Source: Paenibacillus hunanensis (GTDB lineage Bacteria; Bacillota; Bacilli; Paenibacillales; Paenibacillaceae). Taken from it: DNA of 35,577 nt. Position numbers and translations under genes: made by a program. Below are positions 1-8,293 of the stretch, piece after piece (positions within the stretch are counted from its first letter, which is position 1; every line of letters begins with the position of its first letter). The notes below the pieces were generated by a model that searched no databases, was not told where the DNA came from, and worked only from the letters and a program-made list of their open reading frames with translations. The stretch spans positions 1 through 35,577 of the forward strand of contig NZ_BMMB01000020.1 in assembly GCF_014645615.1 (NCBI RefSeq), in the 5' to 3' direction.

Positions 1-63
1 CTGTTCAGTATCGTCAAGTAGCCCTTAAAAAAGTTGTCTGATTTAATATTGACAATCCAGAAG

Positions 64-98
64 TATGAAGTATGAAGTATGAAGTATGAAGTATGAAG
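64..98. repeat. Heptamer tandem repeat (TATGAAG)5
   Basis: Five perfect head-to-tail copies of TATGAAG. They lie 10 bp downstream of a consensus -35 hexamer TTGACA (49-54). A separate 10-bp direct duplication (AAGTCCAAAT x2, 122-141) follows. No gene is visible in 1-255. Confidence 0.95.
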
Positions 99-255
99 GG
101 AACTGTTCATATTTTTTATTTAAGTCCAAATAAGTCCAAATGTTGAACATCTCCATCACGAAGTCGCTTTCTCTCCAATATCCTGTAACCGACACGCGCT
201 CATGGCGTAATAGTGGTAACAGAAGATAAACGCTTGACGGCGGTGGAGGGATAGC

Positions 256-639
256 ATGAAATACTTTTTTGGTAAAGGTCGGATGATGCGCTGGATTGAG
301 GTACTGGTCGTCTGGATCGTGCTGGGAAGGATTTTCGGTATCATGTCGCATATGGCCTGGTTTGGAATCGGGCTGATGCTTCAGCTTCTATTTCATCAAT
401 TGTATGAGCGGCAAAAGGATCTGGCGCCAGACGCGATCAAAAAGCGCTTTGCCCTCGCCGCAGCGACTGGTGTGGTGACACTGGGCGGTATAGCGAATGC
501 GTTTTGGGCAGAATATGACGCATGGTGGTTCCAGCTATTCATGGTGCTGTTCTGGAGCTTCTGCTTTTATGGGGCGGTACGGATGTATCGGGAGACAGCC
601 AAGCGTCAGACAACTACGAAAATTGCGGACTCTATTTAA
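256..639 (+). CDS. Small integral membrane protein of unknown function
   Basis: A 127-residue protein that I do not recognise. The ATG is preceded by GGAGG (245-249) at good spacing, which fixes the start. The sequence is strongly hydrophobic, with about three to four membrane segments (roughly residues 12-30, 33-48, 64-84 and 91-108), a charged cytoplasmic-type stretch near residues 50-62 (ERQKDLAPDAIKKR) and a polar C-terminal tail rich in K, R and T. It is rich in Trp and Phe near the membrane boundaries. It stands alone: the next gene is more than 500 bp away and a terminator lies about 215 bp downstream. No catalytic motif is visible. It could be a small accessory membrane protein. Confidence 0.75.
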   Translation: MKYFFGKGRMMRWIEVLVVWIVLGRIFGIMSHMAWFGIGLMLQLLFHQLYERQKDLAPDAIKKRFALAAATGVVTLGGIANAFWAEYDAWWFQLFMVLFWSFCFYGAVRMYRETAKRQTTTKIADSI

Positions 640-853
640 AATATATAGTAAAATGTGGAAATTATAATCTATAATGTTATGCATTATGGCGATATTGTTA
701 CATCTGTCGATATCTCATTGCTCGTATACGATAGTGAAATGAGGAAACGGACGAGCAGGAATGACTGAAAACATGAACGAAGGCAGCTACAATAAGCAAT
801 TTCCGTTCATGATGAAGATACGAAGTTAAAACAAAAAAGCAGATACAAAACGA

Positions 854-880
854 GACCAAAAGGAGACTTTTGGTCTTTTT
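854..880 (+). terminator. Rho-independent terminator
   Basis: A perfect 9-bp stem GACCAAAAG / CTTTTGGTC encloses a GAGA tetraloop and is followed directly by TTTTT. It closes any transcript from the upstream small membrane protein gene and insulates the GH6 promoter. Confidence 0.88.
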
Positions 881-1046
881 GCATGTCCGAGCCTGTTTGT
901 TTGTGAATTGTTGTAAGTTGAATGGGATACAAGCCGAGCAACAGAGCTAGAAATTCAATTTTAATTAGAAAATATTACCATATAACAAAAACGTCTATTC
1001 TCAATGTAAGATATTAAAAATTGAAATTAAAATCCATATTTTGAAA

Positions 1047-1075
1047 TATACACTAAAATTTAGCTCTCGTATAAT
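1047..1075 (+). promoter_or_regulatory. Sigma-A promoter of the GH6 cellulase gene
   Basis: A perfect -10 box TATAAT (1070-1075) lies 17 bp after a 4/6 -35 match TATACA (1047-1052). Transcription would begin near 1081-1083, giving a leader of about 110 nt ahead of the TTG start at 1195. Confidence 0.65.
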
Positions 1076-1083
1076 CGACTGTG

Positions 1084-1097
1084 AAAGGGAGGTGATT
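1084..1097 (+). promoter_or_regulatory. Shine-Dalgarno-like element without a start codon at the mRNA 5' end
   Basis: AAAGGGAGGTGATT contains GGAGGTGAT (1088-1096), a 9-nt match to the complement of the 16S rRNA 3' end. No ATG, GTG or TTG follows at usable distance. It falls only about 5-15 nt from the predicted transcription start. This resembles the STAB-SD element that protects the Bacillus thuringiensis cry3A mRNA 5' end; that role here is inference. Confidence 0.5.
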
Positions 1098-1129
1098 CAA
1101 AAGGGGTATCAGTAAGCTGTCAGGCGAAA

Positions 1130-1143
1130 CGAAAACGCTTACT
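1130..1143 (+). promoter_or_regulatory. cre-like CcpA operator in the GH6 leader
   Basis: CGAAAACGCTTACT matches 12 of 14 positions of the catabolite-responsive element TGWAANCGNTNWCA; the two mismatches are the outermost bases. It lies about 50 bp downstream of the predicted transcription start, where CcpA would act as a roadblock. Confidence 0.5.
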
Positions 1144-1194
1144 AAAATCAAACAGCTTGCTTCACACAAATCCACAGAAAGAAAGGTGAATGGA

Positions 1195-3345
1195 TTGAAG
1201 TCCAAAAAAGGATTTTGGCAAGGATTTAAGTATACGATGGCTGTGTCGTTACTCGCAGGAAGTCTGTTGCCTGCCATGACTGCTTCACCGGTGTACGCGG
1301 AATCGCATGTGGACAATCCGTTTGTTGGAGCTACAGCCTATATTAACCCGGATTATGCCAAAGAGGTAGATGGCTCGATTGCCAAAGTAACCGATACAAC
1401 GTTGAAAGCGAAAATGGCTACAGTCAAATCGTATCCAACTGCCGTCTGGCTGGATCGGATCGATGCGATTGCAGGTGGCTCGGCGAATGCAGGCAGACTG
1501 AGTCTGGAGCAGCATCTGGATACAGCACTGGCACAAAAGAAAGGCAATACGCCGATCACCGCTATGTTCGTTATCTATGATCTGCCAGGACGAGATTGTC
1601 ATGCTCTTGCGTCTAACGGAGAATTGTCGCTTACCCAGGCGGCTTTGCAGCGTTATAAAACAGAGTATATCGATGCGATCGCACAAGTCTTTGCGAATCC
1701 TAAATATAAAGATATTCGCATCGTCAACGTGATCGAACCAGATAGCCTGCCTAACCTGGTAACGAATCTGAATGATGCACGCTGCGCGGCTGCCAATTCT
1801 AGCGGCATCTACGTGGATGGTATCCAATATGCGCTGAACAAGCTGCACGCTATTCCTAACACATACAACTACCTGGATATCGGTCACTCCGGCTGGATGG
1901 GCTGGGATAACAACCGTACAGCGGGTGTTGCTCTGTACAAAACAGTCGTAGGCGGTACAACAGCAGGTCTGTCCAGTGTGGATGGGTTTGTCACCAATAC
2001 GGCGAATACAACACCGCTGAATGAGCCGAATCTGCCGAACCCGGATCTGAATGTCGGGGGACAACCGATCAAGTCGGCGAAGTACTATGAATGGAATCCG
2101 TATTTTGATGAATCGGACTTCACCAGCATACTGTACTCCGACTTTGTGAATGCAGGCTTCCCAAGTAGCATTGGGATGCTGATCGATACAGGACGTAATG
2201 GCTGGGGTGGCCCGAACCGTCCAACGATGGCATCAGGTAGTGACATTAATTCATACGTAAATTCGGGACGTGTCGATCGTCGTTCGCACCGCGGGAACTG
2301 GTGTAATGTGAGTGGTGCCGGTATCGGTACACCACCTACAGCTGCACCAGCTGCCCATCTGGATGCGTACGTATGGGTGAAGCCTCCAGGTGAATCGGAT
2401 GGCTCTAGCTCACTGATCCCGAACAATGAAGGCAAAGGCTTTGATCGGATGTGTGACCCAACGTATACTACACCTGATGGTGTACTGACTGGCGCACTGC
2501 CAAATGCACCGATCTCCGGTGCATGGTTCCACGATCAATTCGTAACGCTCGTGAACAACTCGTTCCCTGTACTGACAACAGGCGGTACAACGCCACCTCC
2601 TGTAACACCAACTGCGCCAGCTGTACCAACTGGTCTGCAAGCTACGGCTGGTGATGCACAGGTGAAGCTGAACTGGTCTTCTGTAACAGGTGCAACGAGC
2701 TACACAGTGAAGCGCGCAACCGATGCAGCAGGTCCGTTTACAACTGTGGGCAGTAGTGTAACGGCAACGCTGTATACCGATAGCAATGTTGTGAATGGCA
2801 CAACATATTATTACAAGGTGAGTGCAACGAACACTGTCGGCACCAGTAATGACTCGGATGTCGTAAGTGCGAAGCCAACCGCAACCGAAGTGCCGCCTAC
2901 AACACCGCCAGCTTCTTCTGATCTAGTCGTACAATACCGTGCGGCAGATACGAATGCTACAGATTCACAGATCAAGCCTTATTTGAATATTCAAAACAAG
3001 GGTACATCTGCTGTGGATCTGAGTACGTTGAAGCTGCGTTACTACTTCAGTGTAGAGGGTGGAGGAACGATGAGCTCATGGATTGACTGGGCTCAAGTCG
3101 GTCAGGATAATATTACTCGCACTTTTGGTAACGGCTATGTGGAGCTGGGCTTCACAGCAGCGGCAGGTAAATTGCAGCCAGGTGCAAGCACAGGCGAAAT
3201 TCAGCTGCGCATGGCCAAATCCGACTGGTCGGCACTGGATGAAAGCAACGATTATTCCTTTGATCCAACCAAAACGTCGTATACAGACTGGAACAAAGTA
3301 ACACTGTATCAGGATGGTAAGCTTGTATGGGGGATTGCTCCGTAA
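1195..3345 (+). CDS. Secreted GH6 cellulase (cellobiohydrolase-like) with Fn3 and CBM3
   Basis: An extracellular beta-1,4-glucan hydrolase. I place the start at TTG 1195 (716 aa) because AAAGG at 1182-1186 then sits 8 nt upstream; a GTG at 1186 is in frame but lacks a ribosome site. Residues 1-36 form a signal peptide ending near VYA. The GH6 domain spans about 40-460. It shows YDLPGRDC (D129, equivalent to the pKa-tuning Asp), VIEPDSLPN (D183, the catalytic acid) and WVKPPGESDG (K396, E400, D402, the candidate base region). The catalytic domain of about 420 residues and this KPPGESDG form are like bacterial Cel6B-type exoglucanases rather than the shorter GH6 endoglucanases, so processive attack on chain ends is inferred. 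A T/P-rich linker, one fibronectin type III domain (about 474-563) and a C-terminal CBM3 (about 576-716) for crystalline cellulose follow. It pairs functionally with the GH5-CBM3 enzyme downstream. Confidence 0.93.
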   Translation: MKSKKGFWQGFKYTMAVSLLAGSLLPAMTASPVYAESHVDNPFVGATAYINPDYAKEVDGSIAKVTDTTLKAKMATVKSYPTAVWLDRIDAIAGGSANAGRLSLEQHLDTALAQKKGNTPITAMFVIYDLPGRDCHALASNGELSLTQAALQRYKTEYIDAIAQVFANPKYKDIRIVNVIEPDSLPNLVTNLNDARCAAANSSGIYVDGIQYALNKLHAIPNTYNYLDIGHSGWMGWDNNRTAGVALYKTVVGGTTAGLSSVDGFVTNTANTTPLNEPNLPNPDLNVGGQPIKSAKYYEWNPYFDESDFTSILYSDFVNAGFPSSIGMLIDTGRNGWGGPNRPTMASGSDINSYVNSGRVDRRSHRGNWCNVSGAGIGTPPTAAPAAHLDAYVWVKPPGESDGSSSLIPNNEGKGFDRMCDPTYTTPDGVLTGALPNAPISGAWFHDQFVTLVNNSFPVLTTGGTTPPPVTPTAPAVPTGLQATAGDAQVKLNWSSVTGATSYTVKRATDAAGPFTTVGSSVTATLYTDSNVVNGTTYYYKVSATNTVGTSNDSDVVSAKPTATEVPPTTPPASSDLVVQYRAADTNATDSQIKPYLNIQNKGTSAVDLSTLKLRYYFSVEGGGTMSSWIDWAQVGQDNITRTFGNGYVELGFTAAAGKLQPGASTGEIQLRMAKSDWSALDESNDYSFDPTKTSYTDWNKVTLYQDGKLVWGIAP

Positions 3346-3386
3346 ATTGAAGTGGATAAGCTGAGCTACCTACTGTAGCCTCTGTT

Positions 3387-3500
3387 GGTACAGGTACAGG
3401 TACAGGTACAGGTACAGGTACAGGTACAGGTACAGGTACAGGTACAGGTACAGGTACAGGTACAGGTACAGGTACAGGTACAGGTACAGGTACAGGTACA
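3387..3500. repeat. Hexanucleotide microsatellite (GGTACA)19
   Basis: Nineteen perfect uninterrupted copies of GGTACA (114 bp) begin 41 bp after the GH6 stop and lie before its terminator, so they should be transcribed in the 3' untranslated region. Each junction contains the palindrome GTAC. One frame would read Gly-Thr repeats, as in cellulase linkers, but it has no start codon and an upstream stop at 3357-3359. Confidence 0.98.
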
Positions 3501-3583
3501 GGCTTAGCTGGTAGTTAGCCCATTGCTATGCAGTAGCGCTAAGCGCTAAGTAGAGGCTGTACTAACAAGGCAGCGATTTGGAG

Positions 3584-3627
3584 TCGGGTCTTCCTTCTAA
3601 TGTAATAACTAGGGAGACCCGATTTTT
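3584..3627 (+). terminator. Rho-independent terminator of the GH6 transcript
   Basis: Stem TCGGGTCT (3584-3591) / AGACCCGA (3615-3622), extended by CC/GG pairs across a one-base mismatch, has a loop of about 17 nt and is followed by TTTTT. It is about 240 bp past the GH6 stop, so the microsatellite lies inside the transcript. Confidence 0.85.
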
Positions 3628-3763
3628 AATTGTAAGTGTTCGTTGCTGATGAACCAGAATTAGCTACTATGAACTAACATGAGCATTCACGATTGCCGAA
3701 GTAGATGAGGTATAGAGATAACGATAAAGCATAGAGTCAGGCCTGCGTTCCTTTATTCAACTA

Positions 3764-3772
3764 TGTTATGAT
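3764..3772 (+). promoter_or_regulatory. Extended -10 promoter element
   Basis: TGTTATGAT fits an extended -10 (TGnTATAAT, one mismatch). No convincing -35 is seen. It is placed to transcribe the 36-codon ORF. Confidence 0.35.
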
Positions 3773-3862
3773 AGGGTGAATGTATAACAGGCGTTGGTGA
3801 ATCAATTACAGTAAGGATCGATTCGCTACCTATCGGACTTGATTGAAAAGGGGCTTTGAACA

Positions 3863-3973
3863 ATGGAGATTGTATATTCTGTGCTGCAAGGGTTAGGCAT
3901 GATCTTTGTCATTATCGCTATATTTGTGATCGTGAGTATGCTACAGCTTTTTCGACGTAACAATCGCAGATAA
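3863..3973 (+). CDS. 36-residue single-pass membrane microprotein
   Basis: A small ORF with ATG start and the strong ribosome site AAAAGGGG (3847-3854) 8 nt upstream. The product has a short N-terminus, one hydrophobic segment of about 18 residues (GMIFVIIAIFVIVSMLQL) and a basic tail ending FRRNNRR, which is the charge pattern of an N-out/C-in membrane peptide. An extended -10 box (TGTTATGAT, 3764-3772) lies about 90 bp upstream. I do not recognise a family. The combination of ribosome site, TM profile and positive-inside tail makes it more likely real than chance. It sits alone between the two cellulase genes. Confidence 0.6.
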   Translation: MEIVYSVLQGLGMIFVIIAIFVIVSMLQLFRRNNRR

Positions 3974-4263
3974 GCGGAGCGTGGATAAGCTTAGCTGGGA
4001 TACGGATCAATAGGGTCGAATGGCTCGATTTAGTGGAGATAACTTGCTAGCTATGATGATCATTTACAGATTTCGGAATCTTTATATTCATTTTCTGGTA
4101 AAAATATATTAATTTAGTTATAGGATGGATGCATAGGCAATTCTTCATTAAACAAGGAATTAAAGTGGATTGTATATGCAATTTGTTTGGACACAGAATG
4201 AGGTGAACAGGAACACTTTAACATGCACGAACAGGTACTCAACTAGAAAAGGAGTGTTACGTA

Positions 4264-5826
4264 ATGAGGATGAAGCAATGGAAAAAGTGGACAGCGGGTG
4301 CATCGGCTGCCGTGCTAGCTTTATCGCTGGGCATGTCGGCATGGTCATCGCCAGTATTAGCAGCAACTACACCTGTCGCCCAGCATGGTCAGTTATCTGT
4401 ATCCAATGGTAAGCTGGTCGATGCAAGTGGCAAGCCGGTACAGCTACGAGGAATGAGCTCGCATGGCGTGCAGTGGTATGGCAACTATGTGAATCGCGAT
4501 ACGATGAAATGGCTGCGTGATGACTGGGGCATCTCGGTTTTTCGGGTAGCGATGTACACAGCTGAGAACGGTTACATTTCTAATCCATCGGTTGCGAATA
4601 AGGTGAAGGAAGCTGTTGCCGCAGCGAAGGAGCTGGGCGTGTATGTTATTATCGACTGGCATATTCTGTCCGATAACGATCCGAATATCTATAAAGCGCA
4701 GGCGAAAAGCTTCTTTAGCGAGATGGCAGGTCTGTACGGCAATCTGCCGAACGTCATCTATGAGATCGCTAATGAGCCAAATGGCGGCGTGACCTGGAAT
4801 GGGCAGATTCGTCCCTACGCGCTTGAGGTAACTCAGACGATTCGCGCCAAAGACCCGGATAACCCGATTATCGTGGGTACGGGTACATGGAGTCAGGATA
4901 TCCAGGATGCCGCAGACAATCAATTGCCAGATAAAAACACATTGTATGCGCTACATTTCTACGCAGGTACGCACGGACAATATTTGCGTGACCGGATCGA
5001 CTATGCGCTCGGGAAAAAAGCCGCTATTTTCGTAACCGAATGGGGAACCAGTGATGCATCCGGCAACGGTGGCCCGTACCTGTCGGATTCGAAAACATGG
5101 ATCGATTTCTTGAACAATCGTGGTGTAAGCTGGGTGAACTGGTCGCTGTCGGATAAAACCGAATCGTCCGCAGCGCTGTTGCCAGGGGCAAGCTCAACAG
5201 GTGGCTGGAGTGCGAACAATCTATCGGCGTCTGGCAAATTCGTACGCGAACAGATTCGTGCAGGCAGCACAAGCATTGACTCAGGAACAACGCCAGATCC
5301 AGGCACAGGCGGTGGCACGGATCCAGATAACGGCGGCGGAACGACACCTTCCGAGCCATCGACACCTGCCAACGGATCACTGGTGCTGCAATATCGTAGT
5401 GCCGACAACAATCCGTCAGATAATGCGCTACGTCCCATTTTCAATATTAAAAACAATGGCAGTACAGCCGTGAAGCTAAGTGATCTGAAGGTGCGCTATT
5501 ATTTTAACAATGATGGCAAATCCGGCGATCAGACGTATATTGATTGGGCCAATGTAGGTGGCTCCAATGTAACCACCACATCGGCGGCAGTAAGCGGAAG
5601 TAATGCGACAGCAAATCGCTATGTAGAATTCTCATTCAGCAATGCAGCCGGTGCGATTCCAGCAGGCGGTCAGAGCGGCGAAATCCATGCGCGTATTCAT
5701 CCGTCCGACTGGAGTAATTATGATGAAAGTAATGATTATTCGTATGGCAGCACTTCCTTTGGCGATTGGAACAAAATGACGGTGTATGATCAAGGGAAGC
5801 TGGTGTGGGGGACCGAGCCGAAGTAA
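4264..5826 (+). CDS. Secreted GH5 endoglucanase with C-terminal CBM3
   Basis: A 520-residue extracellular endo-beta-1,4-glucanase of the GH5_2 (Bacillus EglS/CelA) type. The ATG is preceded by AAAAGGAG (4247-4254), which settles the start. Residues 1-33 are a signal peptide (basic MRMKQWKKW, hydrophobic core, cleavage after VLA). The GH5 barrel spans about 40-336. The acid/base is E171 in the IANEPNG motif and the nucleophile is E259 in FVTEWGTSD. A G/T/P/D-rich linker covers about 337-370, and CBM3 about 371-520 (LVLQYRSAD at its start, YGSTSFGDWNKMTVYDQGK near its end), closely resembling the CBM3 of the upstream GH6 enzyme. The two enzymes would act as an exo/endo pair on crystalline cellulose. 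They are separately transcribed: a terminator separates them. No cre site is evident here. Confidence 0.95.
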   Translation: MRMKQWKKWTAGASAAVLALSLGMSAWSSPVLAATTPVAQHGQLSVSNGKLVDASGKPVQLRGMSSHGVQWYGNYVNRDTMKWLRDDWGISVFRVAMYTAENGYISNPSVANKVKEAVAAAKELGVYVIIDWHILSDNDPNIYKAQAKSFFSEMAGLYGNLPNVIYEIANEPNGGVTWNGQIRPYALEVTQTIRAKDPDNPIIVGTGTWSQDIQDAADNQLPDKNTLYALHFYAGTHGQYLRDRIDYALGKKAAIFVTEWGTSDASGNGGPYLSDSKTWIDFLNNRGVSWVNWSLSDKTESSAALLPGASSTGGWSANNLSASGKFVREQIRAGSTSIDSGTTPDPGTGGGTDPDNGGGTTPSEPSTPANGSLVLQYRSADNNPSDNALRPIFNIKNNGSTAVKLSDLKVRYYFNNDGKSGDQTYIDWANVGGSNVTTTSAAVSGSNATANRYVEFSFSNAAGAIPAGGQSGEIHARIHPSDWSNYDESNDYSYGSTSFGDWNKMTVYDQGKLVWGTEPK

Positions 5827-6016
5827 GCGTGAGGTAACAGCTCATGTACAGAGTAGCCAGGCATAGTTTCGATGATCGAAGGAGAGTAATCGCTCATACG
5901 AAGTGAGGCTGCTTTAGGAGTGAGTACGTCACAGGATGAATAATTGTATCGTGTACTAAACGAAATGAAATCCTGTCCTCCAACAAAGTCGCGTTATCCA
6001 TAAAAGATTTAAAATG

Positions 6017-6052
6017 AAAAGACATATACCGCATACAGGGTATATGTCTTTT
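6017..6052. terminator. Bidirectional terminator between convergent genes
   Basis: A perfect 14-bp stem AAAAGACATATACC / GGTATATGTCTTTT has an 8-nt loop, with T-runs on both strands. It ends the minus-strand gene 11 bp away and can also end read-through from the GH5 gene. Confidence 0.85.
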
Positions 6053-6062
6053 CGTGTTGGTA

Positions 6063-7232
6063 TTAAAAGCTCTGCATCGAGCTAAGCTTGCCGTTCCAGA
6101 AATACAGATAATTATGTGAATAGATCCATTGCTCATAGGTCAGGCTGGACGATTGATACGTATTGTAATCAGATGGTACGCCCCATGACAGGATAACCTG
6201 CTCGCGAGTCATGCCTGCGAATACTTCATTGGCAGCAATCGCATCCCACACCTTATTGCTCCATTTATACACGGAGCGCGGATTTTTGAAAAAAAGACGA
6301 CCTTCTAGCATATCGGGCACGCTGAAATGAGGATCAAGATCGAATGAATATAGCTTATTGTTCGTTTTGCGTACAACCGCACGGATCTTATTATCGTCCT
6401 CAATTTGGAAGTTGACAAAGGTAAGCTTGTCCAGATGATTGATTTTTTCCACTTGAATCTTACGATTATCGTACCAGACTGTTTTGCCGCGTAGATCATT
6501 TTGAACCTGCGCTAGAGCAGCATCCAGTACAAAATCAAATGCCGCATCATTACTATTGAGATGGATTTCGTTACCACCCGAATTGCGTGCAGTAATATAG
6601 TAGATCGTACTGCCTGCGTCATAGGCAACATCGGTAATCCAGTATGCTCCAGACTCATGAAACGGGTAAATTTTCTGTCCGGTTAGTGTACCTGCTCCGG
6701 CTGGCAGCTGGCTAATATTCGCTAAAATGGTAGCAGACTTCGCTTTGCCCTCATCAGTTGTCCAGACGAACAATGTGTACGCACTGGAGGCATAACGACC
6801 GTCTAGCTCGCTGATGGCAAGCAATGTTTTGTATGTAACATACGTTGTGCCTGCATAGACAAAGGAATTCGAGCTGTTGATCGTCGCATTACCGCGGCTT
6901 CCAGTAAGACTGAGTGGACTACCATAATTGACCGTGATGCCGGGAATACGATCCAGCTGCTTGACCGGAATGTACAGCGTATTGCCGTTCATAAGCTGCG
7001 CTAGCTGCGGCATGATTTGTAGCTCACCATTGACGTACAGCGAAACCGAATGATATGTATTGCGCTTCGTATCTGCACTTGCGGATGGGGTGAAGCTAGT
7101 GTATGCGATGCATACAAGGAAAGCAGCGAATACTATCGCTAGTGGGCGAAACCAGTTTGTAAAAGAATGCTGCTGGATCGTATTTGATGATGCTTCATGG
7201 TGATACGGGTCAATCTGTGAATGTGTGGACAT
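6063..7232 (-). CDS. Membrane-anchored stalk-domain protein with BamE-like C-terminus
   Basis: A 389-residue protein of unknown function. The ATG at 7232 has AGAAAAGGGG upstream at about 8 nt. An N-terminal cytoplasmic stretch of about 27 residues precedes one hydrophobic segment (about 28-48), so the bulk should be outside the cell, held as an uncleaved anchor or released. Residues about 62-145 look like the copper-amine-oxidase N-terminal-like stalk domain common in Paenibacillus surface proteins (VSLYVNG, TLYIPVKQL, FVYAGTTYVTYKTLL). The middle is beta-rich and unassigned. The last 60 residues (GMTREQVILSWGVPSDYN, EQWIYSHNYLYFWNGKLSS) have the pattern of SmpA/BamE-type repeats. It is monocistronic between terminators. 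A cell-envelope or stress role is possible but unproven. Confidence 0.8.
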   Translation of the reverse strand: MSTHSQIDPYHHEASSNTIQQHSFTNWFRPLAIVFAAFLVCIAYTSFTPSASADTKRNTYHSVSLYVNGELQIMPQLAQLMNGNTLYIPVKQLDRIPGITVNYGSPLSLTGSRGNATINSSNSFVYAGTTYVTYKTLLAISELDGRYASSAYTLFVWTTDEGKAKSATILANISQLPAGAGTLTGQKIYPFHESGAYWITDVAYDAGSTIYYITARNSGGNEIHLNSNDAAFDFVLDAALAQVQNDLRGKTVWYDNRKIQVEKINHLDKLTFVNFQIEDDNKIRAVVRKTNNKLYSFDLDPHFSVPDMLEGRLFFKNPRSVYKWSNKVWDAIAANEVFAGMTREQVILSWGVPSDYNTYQSSSLTYEQWIYSHNYLYFWNGKLSSMQSF

Positions 7233-7383
7233 GCAATGTTCCCCTTTTCTGTCATATCTCTCTCTAATCTATAGTGGTGCATCTGAGCCGCATGACGCAT
7301 GCTATCCCATGCTATCCTAATTGCACACTATTCCTAATATCGGAAAATATAGGTGCATTGTAAAGGTATCTTGCTATCTTCAT

Positions 7384-7431
7384 ACAAATAGAGCTTGTAT
7401 CGCGAATGAACACGATACAAGCTCTGTTTGT
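7384..7431 (-). terminator. Terminator of the HAD-phosphatase operon
   Basis: A 19-bp stem (7384-7402 with 7413-7431, one G-T wobble) encloses a 10-nt loop. Read on the minus strand, its distal arm ends in a T-rich stretch (CTATTTGTATG). It lies 35 bp beyond the end of the HAD gene. Confidence 0.75.
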
Positions 7432-7465
7432 ATTTCTAATACTTTTATATTGCTAGCATATACAC

Positions 7466-8251
7466 TTAATCCAGCAAGCCTACCATACGCAGACCATGCA
7501 CGATACCATCCTCATCGACAGGCTTGGTCACATAACGTGCGACTGCCTTCGCTTCTGGCTCTGCATTGCCCATCGCGACACTATGATAAATCTGCTTGAG
7601 CATCTCTACATCGTTCAGCCCGTCGCCAAAGGCATACTGGCGCTCCGCAGGGAAGCCGAGCTTTTCAGTGATTTTAGCGATACCATGTGCTTTTGAGCCG
7701 CCAGCAGGCAGCACGTCAACTGACATCGGATGCCAGCGAATAAAGTCAAAGTCTTTAAAGCTCGCTTCGTATTGCTGCTCAGCACCTTCTAGACAGAATA
7801 GCAGGCACTGGTACATTTCACGCGCCTGGTAATACGCAGGGTCATAGGTTGGGAATTTATCCACCTGTAATGTGCTAATGCTCGTTGTAATATATTCATG
7901 CTCTTCCGGTACATTCGCACGCATATCCTCCGCATCCATATAGACGATCGGATTATCATTCTGGATCGCCGTCTCGGTTAAGGCTACCAGCGCATCCGCA
8001 TTCAGCGGATTACGATAAATGACCTCACCACGCAGGACGACATATTGTCCGTTGTAGCTGACATAAGTATCGATATCCAGCTCCTTGCGAATCTTTTCAA
8101 ACATAAACGGAGCACGTCCGGTAGCGATCGCTACCTCATGTCCGCGTGCACGCAAATCCGCAATCGCCTGCTTGGCGGAAGCAGGGATCTGTTTGTTGAA
8201 GTCCAGCAATGTTCCATCGATATCGAAAAAGATAATACTTTGATCAGACAT
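7466..8251 (-). CDS. Cof-type HAD-superfamily phosphatase
   Basis: A 261-residue cytoplasmic HAD hydrolase of the Cof/YbjI subfamily (class IIB cap), which typically dephosphorylates sugar phosphates or other small phosphoesters; its substrate cannot be read from sequence. Motif I is DIDGT (D10 nucleophile, D12 acid/base), motif II is ATGR (T44), motif III is K187 in GGSKAHG, and motif IV is GDGLND (D210 and D214). All are intact and the length is typical. The start has AGGAG at about 7 nt. It follows a small hypothetical gene by 42 bp on the same strand, probably as the second gene of an operon, and a strong terminator follows it. Confidence 0.9.
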   Translation of the reverse strand: MSDQSIIFFDIDGTLLDFNKQIPASAKQAIADLRARGHEVAIATGRAPFMFEKIRKELDIDTYVSYNGQYVVLRGEVIYRNPLNADALVALTETAIQNDNPIVYMDAEDMRANVPEEHEYITTSISTLQVDKFPTYDPAYYQAREMYQCLLFCLEGAEQQYEASFKDFDFIRWHPMSVDVLPAGGSKAHGIAKITEKLGFPAERQYAFGDGLNDVEMLKQIYHSVAMGNAEPEAKAVARYVTKPVDEDGIVHGLRMVGLLD

Positions 8252-8293
8252 AAGCAGCTCCTATCCTTGTCTCTGTATTGGTAATGTATTTGG

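Larger units (their letters stand above)
640..1194. other. Intergenic stretch ahead of the GH6 gene
   Basis: This stretch holds a very short possible ORF (761-829, 22 codons, weak ribosome site), the terminator at 854-880, and the GH6 promoter and leader from 1047 onward. The A+T-rich part 900-1040 shows nothing I recognise. Confidence 0.6.
3346..4263. other. Intergenic stretch between the two cellulase genes
   Basis: This 918-bp gap holds the GGTACA microsatellite, a short DNA palindrome TAGCGCT-A-AGCGCTA (3534-3548), the GH6 terminator and a 36-codon ORF. In 3974-4235 I see no clear gene, promoter or cre site for the GH5 gene. Confidence 0.6.

Noticed and set aside
761..829. 22-codon ORF between the first gene and the terminator
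   Set aside because: Weak ribosome site and no recognisable feature; too short to support without conservation data.
1186..1194. GTG start for the GH6 gene
   Set aside because: It overlaps the AAAGG ribosome site that serves TTG 1195; the two differ by only three residues.
3357..3518. Gly-Thr repeat ORF over the GGTACA tract
   Set aside because: It has no start codon, an in-frame stop just upstream and a different frame from the GH6 gene.
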